A stretch of 64,000 nucleotides of DNA from Magnetovibrio sp. (GCA_028281525.1 JANQJR010000019.1:26027-90026); one strand, 5' to 3'; positions 55,232 to 63,199 are shown, counted from the first letter of the stretch. A program made the numbers and translations. The notes: generated from the sequence alone by a model not told the origin.

Positions 55232-56179
55232 ATGAGCCCCGCGACCAATATGCGAAACCTGCTGCAAACCATCTCGATGCTGACGGCGATGACGGCCTTG
55301 TTGGCGATGATCGGCTTCGTGCTGGCGGGATGGGACGGGTTGATCATCACCGCCACGTTCACGTTTATGTTCCTCGTCTTCGGCCGAAGTATGTCGAAGA
55401 CCTGGATGCTCAAAGGCATCGGCGCGATGAAGCTGCCGGTCGATCAAGCGCCGGTGCTGCACAAGATCCTCGAAGAACTCTCCCGCCGGGCGGGCTTGTC
55501 GCGTGTACCGGAGTTGTACCTGTTGGATGCGGACATGATGCTCGGCTTTTCCACCGGCGGCGGGGAGAATGATGCGGCCATCGTGCTCACCGGTCCGTTG
55601 GTGCAAGGGCTCAGCGCGCGGGAGATCGCGGCGGTGCTGGCGCATGAGGTGAGCCATATCGCATCCGGCGATCTGGCGGTTTTGGGCATGGCGGATTTGG
55701 TCACGCGCATGACCCGCACCCTGTCGTTCGTCGGCGTGATCCTGTTCATTTTCAACATTCCCATGGCGGCCAGTGGCGGCTCACATTTGCCTTGGGGGGC
55801 TTTGGCGTTGTTGCTGATGGCGCCGTTGATGAGTTTCTTGATTCAGATGGCGCTGTCGCGGGCGCGGGAATTCGAAGCGGATTTGGGCGCGCTCAATATC
55901 AGCGGAGAGCCCGAAGCCCTGGCCCGCGCCCTGGAAAAACTGGAATACCAACAGAAGGGACTGCTGCGCTACATGTTCATGCCGCACCAGCCGGGGACCG
56001 AACCCTCTCTTCTGCGCTCCCACCCCGTGACGACAGAGCGGGTGCGGCGCATCTTGGCGCACGGTGCGCCCATCCAGCCCCTGCCGGACGAACTGGTGGG
56101 CGAACATCACGGCTATCCCCGCGATTGGCCCGCGCCGCTGGGTATGCCGGTGCGCTGGTTGCTCAGGTGGTGGCGGTGA
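55232..56179 (+). CDS. htpX: Zinc metalloprotease HtpX
   Basis: A 315-residue inner-membrane protease that degrades damaged membrane proteins. Two N-terminal membrane helices, the zinc motif LAHEVSHIASGD (His-Glu-x-x-His), two further helices, and the third zinc ligand Glu in REFEADLGAL. GGGGAGA upstream of the ATG. Downstream lies a stop-overlapping palindrome shared with the convergent hemerythrin gene. Confidence 0.92.
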   Translation: MSPATNMRNLLQTISMLTAMTALLAMIGFVLAGWDGLIITATFTFMFLVFGRSMSKTWMLKGIGAMKLPVDQAPVLHKILEELSRRAGLSRVPELYLLDADMMLGFSTGGGENDAAIVLTGPLVQGLSAREIAAVLAHEVSHIASGDLAVLGMADLVTRMTRTLSFVGVILFIFNIPMAASGGSHLPWGALALLLMAPLMSFLIQMALSRAREFEADLGALNISGEPEALARALEKLEYQQKGLLRYMFMPHQPGTEPSLLRSHPVTTERVRRILAHGAPIQPLPDELVGEHHGYPRDWPAPLGMPVRWLLRWWR

Positions 56180-56188
56180 GGGCGCTTA

Positions 56189-56203
56189 GGGCCGGGCCCT
56201 AGC
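56189..56203. repeat. Stop-overlapping palindrome between htpX and hemerythrin genes
   Basis: A 7-1-7 base palindrome, TAGGGCC-G-GGCCCTA, which contains the TAG stop of the minus-strand gene. Related short palindromes occur at the stops of several other genes in the window (714-740, 1850-1858, 2619-2632, 48841-48856). Terminator-like without a T-run. Confidence 0.5.
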
Positions 56204-56594
56204 TTTCGCCCATTTGCCGCGCGAACATGGCGGTTGCCGTGTCCATGGAATCCAGATGGTTGAGAAACCACTCCGGCACCGCCTGTTCGACGTAGGCGCG
56301 CACCGCGGCCAAGTCCCCGGCGTCGAGCTTGTCCTGAAACGCTTGCATCTCGCCCAGCACGCGGGCGTGTTCGGCCATGTGCATGTCCTTGGCGAAGAAG
56401 CCGATGCGTTCCATCAGCTCATCCTCGCGGGCCAAGTGCTCTTTGGTGTGGGTGTACAATTCGGCGTAGAGGCGGGGTAGGTCTTCGTCGCTGCAGGTCT
56501 GCAAGGCGTTCATCAGGTGTACGGCCTGTTCGTGATCTTCGTCTTGGAAGGCGATGCCGCGTTTGAGCGCGTCGCTCCAGGTAATCAAAGCCAT
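56199..56594 (-). CDS. Bacteriohemerythrin
   Basis: A 131-residue non-heme di-iron O2-binding protein. Ligand-type residues appear at the family spacing: H21 in QDEDHEQAVHLM, the HTKEHLAREDELM segment, the HMAEH pair, and the final HLDSMDT with His and Asp. The ATG at 56594 has AAGGA upstream; an in-frame ATG at 56615 is an alternative. Such proteins bind or deliver O2 in microaerophiles. Confidence 0.9.
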   Translation of the reverse strand: MALITWSDALKRGIAFQDEDHEQAVHLMNALQTCSDEDLPRLYAELYTHTKEHLAREDELMERIGFFAKDMHMAEHARVLGEMQAFQDKLDAGDLAAVRAYVEQAVPEWFLNHLDSMDTATAMFARQMGES

Positions 56595-56679
56595 AAGGGG
56601 GTCCTTGTTCGTCAATTCGGGGATTGTGGGTGAGGCGCCGTCCAGCCGCCTTGATATGAATCAATTGCGGCGAAAATTA

Positions 56680-56943
56680 GGGGCAGGACTCATTATTCTG
56701 TTACGTTTGGTTTGCAAAAACCGTTTCCCGGCAAGGAAAAAGCGCGCCGGAAGTGCGACACCACTTTCAAGCGGCTTTGACGCTGCCCGGGGAGCGGTTT
56801 TCGCAAATCCTTCGGACGGGGCGATTTTCCACTTGGACGTCGTTGCCAAGCCCTTGTCATGAAGGGCATGACGGCGGTCTCGTCGCCTTGTCCAAGTGGA
56901 AAATCGTCTCCGCCAAACGCATCACAATAATGAGTCCTGCCTC
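56680..56943. mobile_element. MITE-like element with terminal inverted repeats
   Basis: A roughly 264-base non-coding element. The outer ends contain a perfect 16-base inverted repeat GGCAGGACTCATTATT (56682-56697 and its complement at 56926-56941), extended by CGTTTGG/CCAAACG further in. An inner inverted repeat, GATTTTCCACTTGGA with TCCAAGTGGAAAATC, is nested inside. TA dinucleotides flank both ends, fitting a TA target duplication. The right end forms the stop codon of ubiX. No transposase gene is inside, so it is non-autonomous. Confidence 0.8.
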
Positions 56944-57545
56944 TAACCTTCGCCTTGCCAGCGCTCCACACGGTCGTGCTCGACGCCCAACAGGTCCAAG
57001 GCGCGCCCGACGGTGTGGCGCACCATATCGTCGATGCTTCGCGGCTTGGCGTAAAATGCCGGCATGGGCGGCATGATCTGACAGCCCAGGTCAGTTGCGT
57101 GGCGCATCAGGTCCAGATGTCCCTTGTGTAGGGGCGTTTCGCGCACCATCAGGACCACCGGGCGGCGTTCCTTCAGGCACACGTCGGCGGCGCGGATCAT
57201 CAGGTTGTGGGAAAACGACCCGGCGATTCCCGAAAGGGTCTTGATGGAACAGGGCGCGACGACCATGCCGCGGGCCTTGAACGAACCGCTTGCCACCGCC
57301 GCGCCGATGTCCTTGTTGGAATACGTGACCGTTGCCAGCGTCTTGATCTCATCGATCGGCATATCGGTTTCGTATTTGATTGTACGCAACCCGCTTTCGG
57401 TGATGATCAGGTGCGTCGGGATTTTGAGGTCTTGGCAGGCCCGTAGCGTTTCGATCCCCAGCGCCGCGCCGGTCGCGCCGCTGATGCCGACGATCAAGGG
57501 GAGGGGGGCGCCCATTTTCTCGCCCGTTTTTTTGTTCGTTTCCAT
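56943..57545 (-). CDS. ubiX: Flavin prenyltransferase UbiX
   Basis: Makes prenylated FMN for the UbiD decarboxylase in ubiquinone synthesis. About 200 residues. FMN-binding block VGISGATGAALGIETLRA near the N-terminus, then VVAPCSIKTLSGIA and CLKERRPVVLMVRETPLHKGHLDLM, and the C-terminal IMPPMPAFYAKPRSIDDMVRHTVGRALDLLG. Several in-frame starts lie between 57515 and 57557; I use 57545. Its stop is supplied by a MITE end. UbiD is not in the window. Confidence 0.93.
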   Translation of the reverse strand: METNKKTGEKMGAPLPLIVGISGATGAALGIETLRACQDLKIPTHLIITESGLRTIKYETDMPIDEIKTLATVTYSNKDIGAAVASGSFKARGMVVAPCSIKTLSGIAGSFSHNLMIRAADVCLKERRPVVLMVRETPLHKGHLDLMRHATDLGCQIMPPMPAFYAKPRSIDDMVRHTVGRALDLLGVEHDRVERWQGEG

Positions 57546-57553
57546 GGCGCGGA

Positions 57554-58039
57554 TCATGGCGGCTCAACCGGGTTCTGTCCAGCCAAAGCCGCGAAGCCTT
57601 GAAGTCGCGCTTTCATGCGTTTGACGTGACTGCCGGGCCAATAGCCGCGTTTGCAACTGGGGCACATGCGGAACGGCCCACCCAGCGCGCGCGAATCCTC
57701 GGGCATGCGCGAAAGCGCTTCCGTATCGGCTTCCACCAAATTCACGTTACAGACCAGACACCGGCTAAGCGGCGCCAAAAGCCAGTTGAGACCATGGCGC
57801 TTGCCCAACTCTTCCGCCCAGCCATCCAGGTTTTGGGCGTGAAGCAGGATGGCGATGTCGCGCGCATGCTTGATCTGCAACAGCGCCCGGTCGCGGGTGA
57901 TGAGACGGCGGCTCTGGGCGCGGGCGCGGCGCACCATGCCCCGGTCCGCTTCGCCGGGCACGGCCATATCGGCGTCATAACCCGCCGCACGCAGCCAGCG
58001 GGCCAAACCGCCCAACATTTCGTCGCAGAGAAACTTCAT
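57554..58039 (-). CDS. Mut7-C RNase-domain protein with zinc ribbon
   Basis: A 161-residue protein of the Mut7-C family (PIN-like fold). The N-terminal KFLCDEMLGGLARWLRAAGYD and RLITRDRALL blocks carry the acidic residues of the predicted nuclease site. Four cysteines (C94, C97, C126, C129; RCLVCN and MCPSCK) form a zinc ribbon. An RNase role is predicted by the family, not shown. Probably co-transcribed with ubiX. The frame is open far upstream (to 59131) but the real start is the ATG at 58039, where similarity begins. Confidence 0.87.
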   Translation of the reverse strand: MKFLCDEMLGGLARWLRAAGYDADMAVPGEADRGMVRRARAQSRRLITRDRALLQIKHARDIAILLHAQNLDGWAEELGKRHGLNWLLAPLSRCLVCNVNLVEADTEALSRMPEDSRALGGPFRMCPSCKRGYWPGSHVKRMKARLQGFAALAGQNPVEPP

Positions 58040-58063
58040 AACTGTGTTATAGCCTAAAACCAT

Positions 58064-58939
58064 ATGTTCAACGCAGATGAGTCCCGTATGAACGAGGGTT
58101 TCGGTAAAACCATGATCAACGTTTTCGTCGCCGCCGGTGTCTTCTACGTGGCGGTTGTGGTTCTGATGTACGCGATGCAGCGCAACCTGATGTATTTTCC
58201 GGACTCGAGAAAACCGTTTCCCGCCGCAAGCGGCATGCCCGACATGCGGGAAGTGAGCATCACCACCGAAGACGGTCTGATACTGCTCGCCTGGGCTGCA
58301 CCGCCCGGGACCCAGGGCATGCCCACGGTGGTGCTGTTCCATGGCAATGCCGGCAACATTGGCCACCGGGGTTTCAAGGCGCGCCTCTTCTTGGATGCTG
58401 GCTTTGGCTTGGTGCTGGCGGAATACCGGGGGTACGGCGGCAACCCGGGCGAACCCTCGGAGGAGGGCTTTTATGCCGACGGGCGTGCGGTGATGGCGGC
58501 GCTCCCATCCCTTGGGGTTCCGTCCAACCAAGTGGTGTTGTACGGCGAATCCCTCGGCACCGGTGTGGCGGTGAAAATGGCGGCGGAGGCGGCCCAGGCG
58601 GGCACGCCCGTTGCGGCCCTGGTATTGGAGGCACCGTTCACGTCCACCGCGGACACGGGGGCGGTGCATTACCCGTTCCTGCCGGTGCACCTGCTGATGA
58701 AAGACCGTTATGCCTCCATCGAACGTATCGCGGACGTGAGCGCACCGGTGTTTGTTGTCCACGGTGAACAAGATCGAACGGTGCCGCAAAAGCTGGGTCG
58801 GCAGTTGTTCGAGGCGGCGCAAGAACCGAAGGAGGCCTTGTGGCTTGCCACCGCCGGTCACAACGACGTCTTTGAGCACGGCGCAGGCCCGGCTGTGATC
58901 GATTTCTTGAGGCGTTATGTGAGCGGCGCGGCGAAATGA
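58064..58939 (+). CDS. Membrane-anchored alpha/beta hydrolase (BEM46/ABHD13-like)
   Basis: A 291-residue serine hydrolase. One N-terminal membrane helix (about 17-38), then an alpha/beta hydrolase with oxyanion region LFHGNAGNIGHR, nucleophile Ser in YGESLGTG, Asp in VHGEQDRTVP and His in AGHNDVF. Similar proteins are BEM46/ABHD13. Substrate unknown. An in-frame ATG at 58088 is an alternative start. Divergent from the Mut7-C gene. Confidence 0.85.
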   Translation: MFNADESRMNEGFGKTMINVFVAAGVFYVAVVVLMYAMQRNLMYFPDSRKPFPAASGMPDMREVSITTEDGLILLAWAAPPGTQGMPTVVLFHGNAGNIGHRGFKARLFLDAGFGLVLAEYRGYGGNPGEPSEEGFYADGRAVMAALPSLGVPSNQVVLYGESLGTGVAVKMAAEAAQAGTPVAALVLEAPFTSTADTGAVHYPFLPVHLLMKDRYASIERIADVSAPVFVVHGEQDRTVPQKLGRQLFEAAQEPKEALWLATAGHNDVFEHGAGPAVIDFLRRYVSGAAK

Positions 58940-58960
58940 ATGGATTTCTGATCCATTCAT
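58936..58960. repeat. Perfect inverted repeat after the hydrolase gene
   Basis: ATGAATGGAT - TTCTG - ATCCATTCAT, a perfect 10-bp stem with a five-base loop that overlaps the TGA stop of the hydrolase. No T-run follows. Possibly a weak terminator or transcript-stabilising hairpin. Confidence 0.55.
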
Positions 58961-59330
58961 GACCATCTCTACTGTGCCACTAGATATCGTGGGTTCACTT
59001 TTTGATGGCACAAACCACTGATTTGTTAGTACAATCTTTACCATAGCCGCTCGTTCCGCAGAAGCGGGCCACGTCAGCGGTGCTCTAGAAAAAAGATGTT
59101 CCCGGTCTTGATTCCAGAATGGATAGATCACGACCGAGGCTTTTGTGCGTCTAAAGCCCTGAAAAACAAAAGGGTTTGGCGCGCGCTCTGTCGTCTATGC
59201 GGTGTGGTGCCGTTGGGGGGACGGAGCTGTCGGTCTTGCCCAAAGCGCAGGCCTGAGAAAGCCCAGGGGAACGCACAAGAGTTCGCGAACGCTTAACGGA
59301 CGCGAACGGGGATTTGAGTGAGGACAGGTC
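58961..59330. other. Intergenic region with no clear gene
   Basis: About 370 bases between the hydrolase and the 147-residue gene. A 66-codon frame at 59096-59296 is present but has a random, Arg/Cys-rich composition and no ribosome site, so I do not call it. No repeat or promoter motif is recognised. Confidence 0.4.
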
Positions 59331-59774
59331 ATGGCGCTTCCAGCCAGACCCATTGCGTCGCCTGCGACGCCCAACATTGCATCCGGACATATGCCGTCCG
59401 GTGGGCGCAATGTGGCGACCTCGATCTCTGCCCCGGTTGAAGAGCTCAGCCCGACCGCCGAAATTTTTGCGGATGCCAATTTCAACTTCCAGGGCTTCAC
59501 GGAGTGGATGCAGGCGCGCCGCCAGCAGCAAACGCTGCCATCGCCACCGCAGTCGCCGCCCAATCCGACTTCCAATTTCGACACCACCTCGAGCATGTTC
59601 CTTCACCTGTTGCATCAACATCAGGGCGATGGCGATTCCGCCGCCGGACAGGCCAAGGGTGGGCCCGGCTTCCACCAGGCATTGGGCAAGGCCATTCGCG
59701 CCTACGAAGGCACGGCGGAAGTGATCGGAAACGCGCCCAAACATCTGGGCACCAGCGTCTCGTTCGCCCTTTAA
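59331..59774 (+). CDS. Hypothetical Pro/Gln-rich protein upstream of the FlgC-like gene
   Basis: A 147-residue protein of low-complexity, Pro/Ser/Gln-rich composition in its middle (TLPSPPQSPPNPTSNFDTT) with a helical C-terminal part (HQALGKAIRAYEGTAEVIG) and no membrane helix. I do not recognise the family. The gene has AGGACAGGTC just before its ATG. It lies 135 bases before a short flagellar-rod-like gene, so a flagellum- or surface-related role is possible but speculative. Confidence 0.55.
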   Translation: MALPARPIASPATPNIASGHMPSGGRNVATSISAPVEELSPTAEIFADANFNFQGFTEWMQARRQQQTLPSPPQSPPNPTSNFDTTSSMFLHLLHQHQGDGDSAAGQAKGGPGFHQALGKAIRAYEGTAEVIGNAPKHLGTSVSFAL

Positions 59775-59813
59775 CACTGTGAAATCAAAAATTTTTCTGC
59801 ATGTGACGATATC

Positions 59814-59829
59814 TGTGATGGGGGTCACT
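59814..59829. promoter_or_regulatory. CRP/FNR-type palindrome before the FlgC-like gene
   Basis: TGTGA-TGGGGG-TCACT matches nine of ten consensus positions. It differs from the site at 27292 at only one position across the core. It lies 80 bases before the start of the FlgC-like gene, within the usual distance for CRP-family control. Confidence 0.5.
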
Positions 59830-59908
59830 GAGGATTTGTGCGTTTTTTGCGACCCTGAAGATGTATCCGGGCGGGTGGTCCGTCCGGAACTTTTTCAGGA
59901 TTTCGCTG

Positions 59909-60289
59909 ATGGTTGCCAGCGTTCTCAAAACAGCCGCATCGGGACTGAACGTGAGCACGCAGCGCGTCGCTGCGGTGGCGGACAATATCGCCAACGTCTC
60001 AACGGCGGGGTATCGCAGCTCGGAAATTCAGAGTGTGTCCGTGGCCACGGGCCAAAGCGGGCAGGCGGGCGGTGTGACTGGGGGCGTGGCGGGAGTACCG
60101 CGCCAGTTGGCGGACCCGGCGGGTGTGCTGGGTGCCGGGGCGCAAGAGGTCCAGTCGCAGTATTCCGACACCGACGTCGGACGCGAGTTCGCCAGCCTGA
60201 TCGCTGCAGAAGCCGCTTACGGGGCCAGCCTGAAGATCTTAGGCGTGGCGGATGAAATGTCGCAGGCATTGCTGGATGAGACGGCCTGA
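59909..60289 (+). CDS. Short FlgC-like flagellar basal-body rod protein
   Basis: A 126-residue protein that resembles flagellar rod/hook proteins at both ends. The N-terminal rod block is AASGLNVSTQRVAAVADNIANVSTAGYRSSE, and the C-terminal block DTDVGREFASLIAAEAAYGASLKIL matches the rod C-terminal helix. The ATG at 59909 has AGGA eight bases upstream. There are no other flagellar genes in the window, so it is an isolated copy. It may be a structural rod protein, or a divergent paralogue with another role. Confidence 0.8.
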   Translation: MVASVLKTAASGLNVSTQRVAAVADNIANVSTAGYRSSEIQSVSVATGQSGQAGGVTGGVAGVPRQLADPAGVLGAGAQEVQSQYSDTDVGREFASLIAAEAAYGASLKILGVADEMSQALLDETA

Positions 60290-60389
60290 GCCGCTCTCGT
60301 GGGGCAAAACGTTAACCATTTGGCCCCATTCTCATGATACAGTTTGGTACCTCTAACCTTAAAGATCCGGTCCCGATACCGGGCGGAAG

Positions 60390-60944
60390 ATGATGACGTT
60401 TGCGGTCAATTCCACGTTCGATGTGGCCATCTGGTTCGCCGACCAGGCGCTGAACGAGAACGAATATCTTCAGCCGATGAAAATGCACCGCCTGCTGTAT
60501 CTCTCCCAGGCGTTCTATGCCATCGCCTATGAGGGCCGCAAGCTGATGCCCGCCGTGTTCGTCGCGGATGAGCAAGGCCCGATCGAACCCACGGTCTACC
60601 ACGCCTTTTCGCGGGGCCGCCCCGACGTGGATGTGGAGTTGTTCCTGCCGGACGATGTCGAACTGTTCCTGTCCAGCATCTGGCGGCGCTTCGGCCACTT
60701 GAAGCCCGCGCAGTTGTCCAAGATCACATCCAACACCGCCTTTTCCATTTCGCTGCGCAAAGGACCGCGCACGGAGATTCCGCTGGATGCCATGGTCACC
60801 GCGTTCAGGGCGGAAAATGAGAAGCAGAAAAAAGATCCCTCCGTCGCCAAGCAGTTCCGCGATGCGGATGGTCAGCGCGTGATGCGCACCCAGTCCGGTG
60901 CGCCGGTCAAGGTCAAAAGCTGGATGCCGGGGGCGAAGAGCTAA
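60390..60944 (+). CDS. Panacea-domain (SocA/DUF4065-like) protein
   Basis: A 184-residue protein with the Panacea-type antitoxin/chaperone fold. The family block is MHRLLYLSQAFYAIAYEGRKLMPAVF followed by EQGPIEPTVYHAFSRG. No toxin gene is next to it on the same strand; the neighbour on the other strand is superinfection-immunity-like. It could be an orphan antitoxin, an adapter for proteolysis like SocA, or a housekeeping protein. The GGCGGAAG just before its ATG supports the start; the second ATG at 60393 is also possible. Confidence 0.72.
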   Translation: MMTFAVNSTFDVAIWFADQALNENEYLQPMKMHRLLYLSQAFYAIAYEGRKLMPAVFVADEQGPIEPTVYHAFSRGRPDVDVELFLPDDVELFLSSIWRRFGHLKPAQLSKITSNTAFSISLRKGPRTEIPLDAMVTAFRAENEKQKKDPSVAKQFRDADGQRVMRTQSGAPVKVKSWMPGAKS

Positions 60945-60945
60945 C

Positions 60946-61164
60946 TTATTCCTCGGGCCGTTTGTTTGGCGGTGGTTTGCGCAGGCTTAAGTACAGCGCG
61001 AAAAACCAGCCAACCACCGTCCAGCCTAAAAACAGGTTGAGGTTGAACACCGGGAATGCGCCCAGCGGATCGCGGATTTGCGCGATGATGGCGGGCAGGA
61101 AGTAGCCCGCCAGCACGGCGGTGCTGATCAATGCGAATTCCAAGAAATCGAGAACGGCTTCCAT
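60946..61164 (-). CDS. Superinfection-immunity-like small membrane protein
   Basis: A 72-residue membrane protein with two hydrophobic helices and the motifs GYFLPAIIAQIRD and FPVFNLNLFLGWTVVGWFFALYLSLRK, the pattern of the T4 superinfection-immunity (Imm) domain family. In bacteria such genes are widespread and usually not phage-derived. It overlaps no other gene and converges with the Panacea gene, one base apart. It may be co-transcribed with the antiporter genes. Confidence 0.75.
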   Translation of the reverse strand: MEAVLDFLEFALISTAVLAGYFLPAIIAQIRDPLGAFPVFNLNLFLGWTVVGWFFALYLSLRKPPPNKRPEE

Positions 61165-61182
61165 CGGATGGATCTCTCGGTT

Positions 61183-62886
61183 CTAGACAAACAGATACAT
61201 CAGCAGGTACGCGAACAGCACCACCACCACCCAGAACACCATCACGCCCGCGGGCGTGGTGCGGGCCAGGACGCCGCGCGGATTGTGGTGATGGGACGCC
61301 GCGTCGATCACGGCGCTGATCAGGTAGTCGCGCACCCAGATAAAGGCGCCGATCAGCTTCGAGGCCATTTCCGCCAGGCGCGCCGATACATCGACGGCGA
61401 ACTTGCGGTAGAACCAGTCGAAGTCGAGCGTGATGGTCAGCTTGCGTTTCATCAGCGGCAGCAGCACGAAGAATGCGAGGCCCGAGTACAGCAGCAATTG
61501 TAGCATCTCGTACACGTGGGCGCTGGTGTAGGGCTCGTAATCCGTCGGGTACGGCAGCAGGTCGTAGAGCGGGCCCGGTTGCACGCCCATCCAGATGCAG
61601 AGAAAACTGAACAGGATCATTGCCGCCTTCATGTTCCACGGCGGGTCCTTCGGGCGCAAGCCTGAGTCCTTCTGGAAAAACACGAACCACGGGAACTTGA
61701 TGCCCGCGTGCAGAAATACGCCCGCGCTCGCCGCCATCAGGCAGAACCACACGATCAGCATGCCTTCGTCGTAGGAGGCCTGGTTGGTCATGGATTTCGA
61801 CACGAACCCACTGGTCCAGGGGAACGAACTGATCGCCAGCGCGCCGATGATGCCCGCGAGTGCGGTAAGCGGCATGCTCTGGAACAGGCCGCCCAGATCG
61901 GTGCACTTGCGTTTGCCACCGGTCATGTACATCACCGAACCGGCGCTCATCAACAGCAGCGCCTTGTAGATGATGTGGGTGAACGCGTGACTGGACGCGC
62001 CGTTGATCGCCATTTCCGTGCCGATGCCCGCGCCGACCACCATGAAACCCACCTGGTTGACGATGGAGTAGGCCAGGATACGGCGCATGTCGTTTTCCAA
62101 CAGCGCATAGACGATACCGTAGAAAATCATATAGACGCCGATCCAGATCAGGACCTGTTCGCCTGCGAACCCCACCAGCAACACATAAACGGCGGTCTTG
62201 GTGGTGAACGCCGACAAAAACACCGTGCCCGACCAACTGGCTTCCGGATAGGCATCCGGCAACCACGCTGAGAGCGGCGGCGCGCCGGTGTTGATCAAAA
62301 AGCCGATCAGGATCAGCCAGGTGGCGAAGCTGTTCGCCCCCATCAATGTGAAGTCGATCGATCCGGTGTCTTGAATGTAAGCCACAATGCCGACCATCAG
62401 CACCACGCCGCCGAACAGGTGCACCAGCGCGTAACGCATGGCCGCGCGGCCCGACGCTTCCGTACGCGCCGCCCAAACCACCATGGTCGAGCCCACGGCC
62501 ATCAATTCCCAATACAGGAACACGGTGATCAGATCGCCCGCCAGCGCTACGCCGATGGCGCTGCCCGCATACGCAAAGGCGGCGACCAGTTCGACCGTAG
62601 TTTTCTGGTTGAGCGCGAACAGCCCGCCCGCGAACGCCATGATGGCGAAGATGGTGGCGAAGAGTCTGGAAAGATTGGAGCCTTCCACCAGTTCCAACTG
62701 ATAGTCCAGGAACTGCGCGGTCATCTGCACGCCGTCGCCGACCTGCCAGATCGCGCCGAGCGTCAGCAGCGGCAAGATCAAAATCAATGCCGCGCGCGCC
62801 CAACCGTTCACGGTGGGCAGCAGGAACGCGCCCAGGATCAAGATCAGGGACGGGGAGATGAGCAGGCTGGACGATACATCAGTCAT
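61183..62886 (-). CDS. Monovalent cation/H+ antiporter subunit D family protein
   Basis: A 567-residue polytopic membrane protein of the proton-translocating NuoL/M/N-MrpD family, about 14 helices. The family block is FLYWELMAVGSTMVVWAAR with the key Glu, then a conserved Lys/His region around PPLSAWLPDAYPEASWSGTVFLSAFTTKTAVY and AYSIVNQVGFMVVGAG. The C-terminal extension has two or three more helices. It overlaps the small protein gene upstream by eight bases. Role: Na+/H+ (or K+/H+) exchange as part of an Mrp-like complex. Confidence 0.9.
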   Translation of the reverse strand: MTDVSSSLLISPSLILILGAFLLPTVNGWARAALILILPLLTLGAIWQVGDGVQMTAQFLDYQLELVEGSNLSRLFATIFAIMAFAGGLFALNQKTTVELVAAFAYAGSAIGVALAGDLITVFLYWELMAVGSTMVVWAARTEASGRAAMRYALVHLFGGVVLMVGIVAYIQDTGSIDFTLMGANSFATWLILIGFLINTGAPPLSAWLPDAYPEASWSGTVFLSAFTTKTAVYVLLVGFAGEQVLIWIGVYMIFYGIVYALLENDMRRILAYSIVNQVGFMVVGAGIGTEMAINGASSHAFTHIIYKALLLMSAGSVMYMTGGKRKCTDLGGLFQSMPLTALAGIIGALAISSFPWTSGFVSKSMTNQASYDEGMLIVWFCLMAASAGVFLHAGIKFPWFVFFQKDSGLRPKDPPWNMKAAMILFSFLCIWMGVQPGPLYDLLPYPTDYEPYTSAHVYEMLQLLLYSGLAFFVLLPLMKRKLTITLDFDWFYRKFAVDVSARLAEMASKLIGAFIWVRDYLISAVIDAASHHHNPRGVLARTTPAGVMVFWVVVVLFAYLLMYLFV

Positions 62887-63196
62887 AGAACGTATCCTTC
62901 CGGCTCAAGATCAGCCCCAGCAGTTTGGCGAACAGCACCATGGCCACACAGGTGATGAAGCCGTACCACGAATAAAAGCCGAGCGTACCTTCGATGCTGA
63001 ATTGCGCATGCGGGTGCACGGTGGTGCCCAGCCACGTGGTGAGGGCCAAAAGCGCGATGCCCAACACCCACAGCAGCTTGATGGTCTTGGGGCGTACCAG
63101 CCAATGCATGGGCTGGCCAGTGATATCCAGGGGTATGCTTTTACCCCCCATGACCGCTTCGCGTTTCGGAGCTTCGGCTTTTTTGTCTTCGCTCAT
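62879..63196 (-). CDS. Small conserved membrane protein of the antiporter operon
   Basis: A 105-residue protein with a charged N-terminus, an ITGQPMHWLVRPKTI segment, and two hydrophobic helices (LLWVLGIALLALTTWLG and FYSWYGFITCVAMVLFA). I do not recognise a named family. It is placed between two MrpD-type genes (three-base gap, then eight-base overlap), so it is probably an accessory subunit of the same complex. Confidence 0.75.
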   Translation of the reverse strand: MSEDKKAEAPKREAVMGGKSIPLDITGQPMHWLVRPKTIKLLWVLGIALLALTTWLGTTVHPHAQFSIEGTLGFYSWYGFITCVAMVLFAKLLGLILSRKDTFYD

Positions 63197-63199
63197 GAG

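Noticed and set aside
58040..59131. Upstream extension of the Mut7-C frame by 364 codons
   Set aside because: It runs antisense through the alpha/beta hydrolase gene; family similarity and an ATG begin at 58039.
59096..59296. A 66-codon plus-strand frame with several Cys
   Set aside because: No ribosome site, no similarity, and random composition in a gap between genes.
60941..62803. A 620-codon minus-strand frame overlapping the MrpD-like gene in another frame
   Set aside because: The frame that starts at 62886 gives a coherent membrane antiporter; the other frame has no helices and a random Arg/Gly-rich composition.
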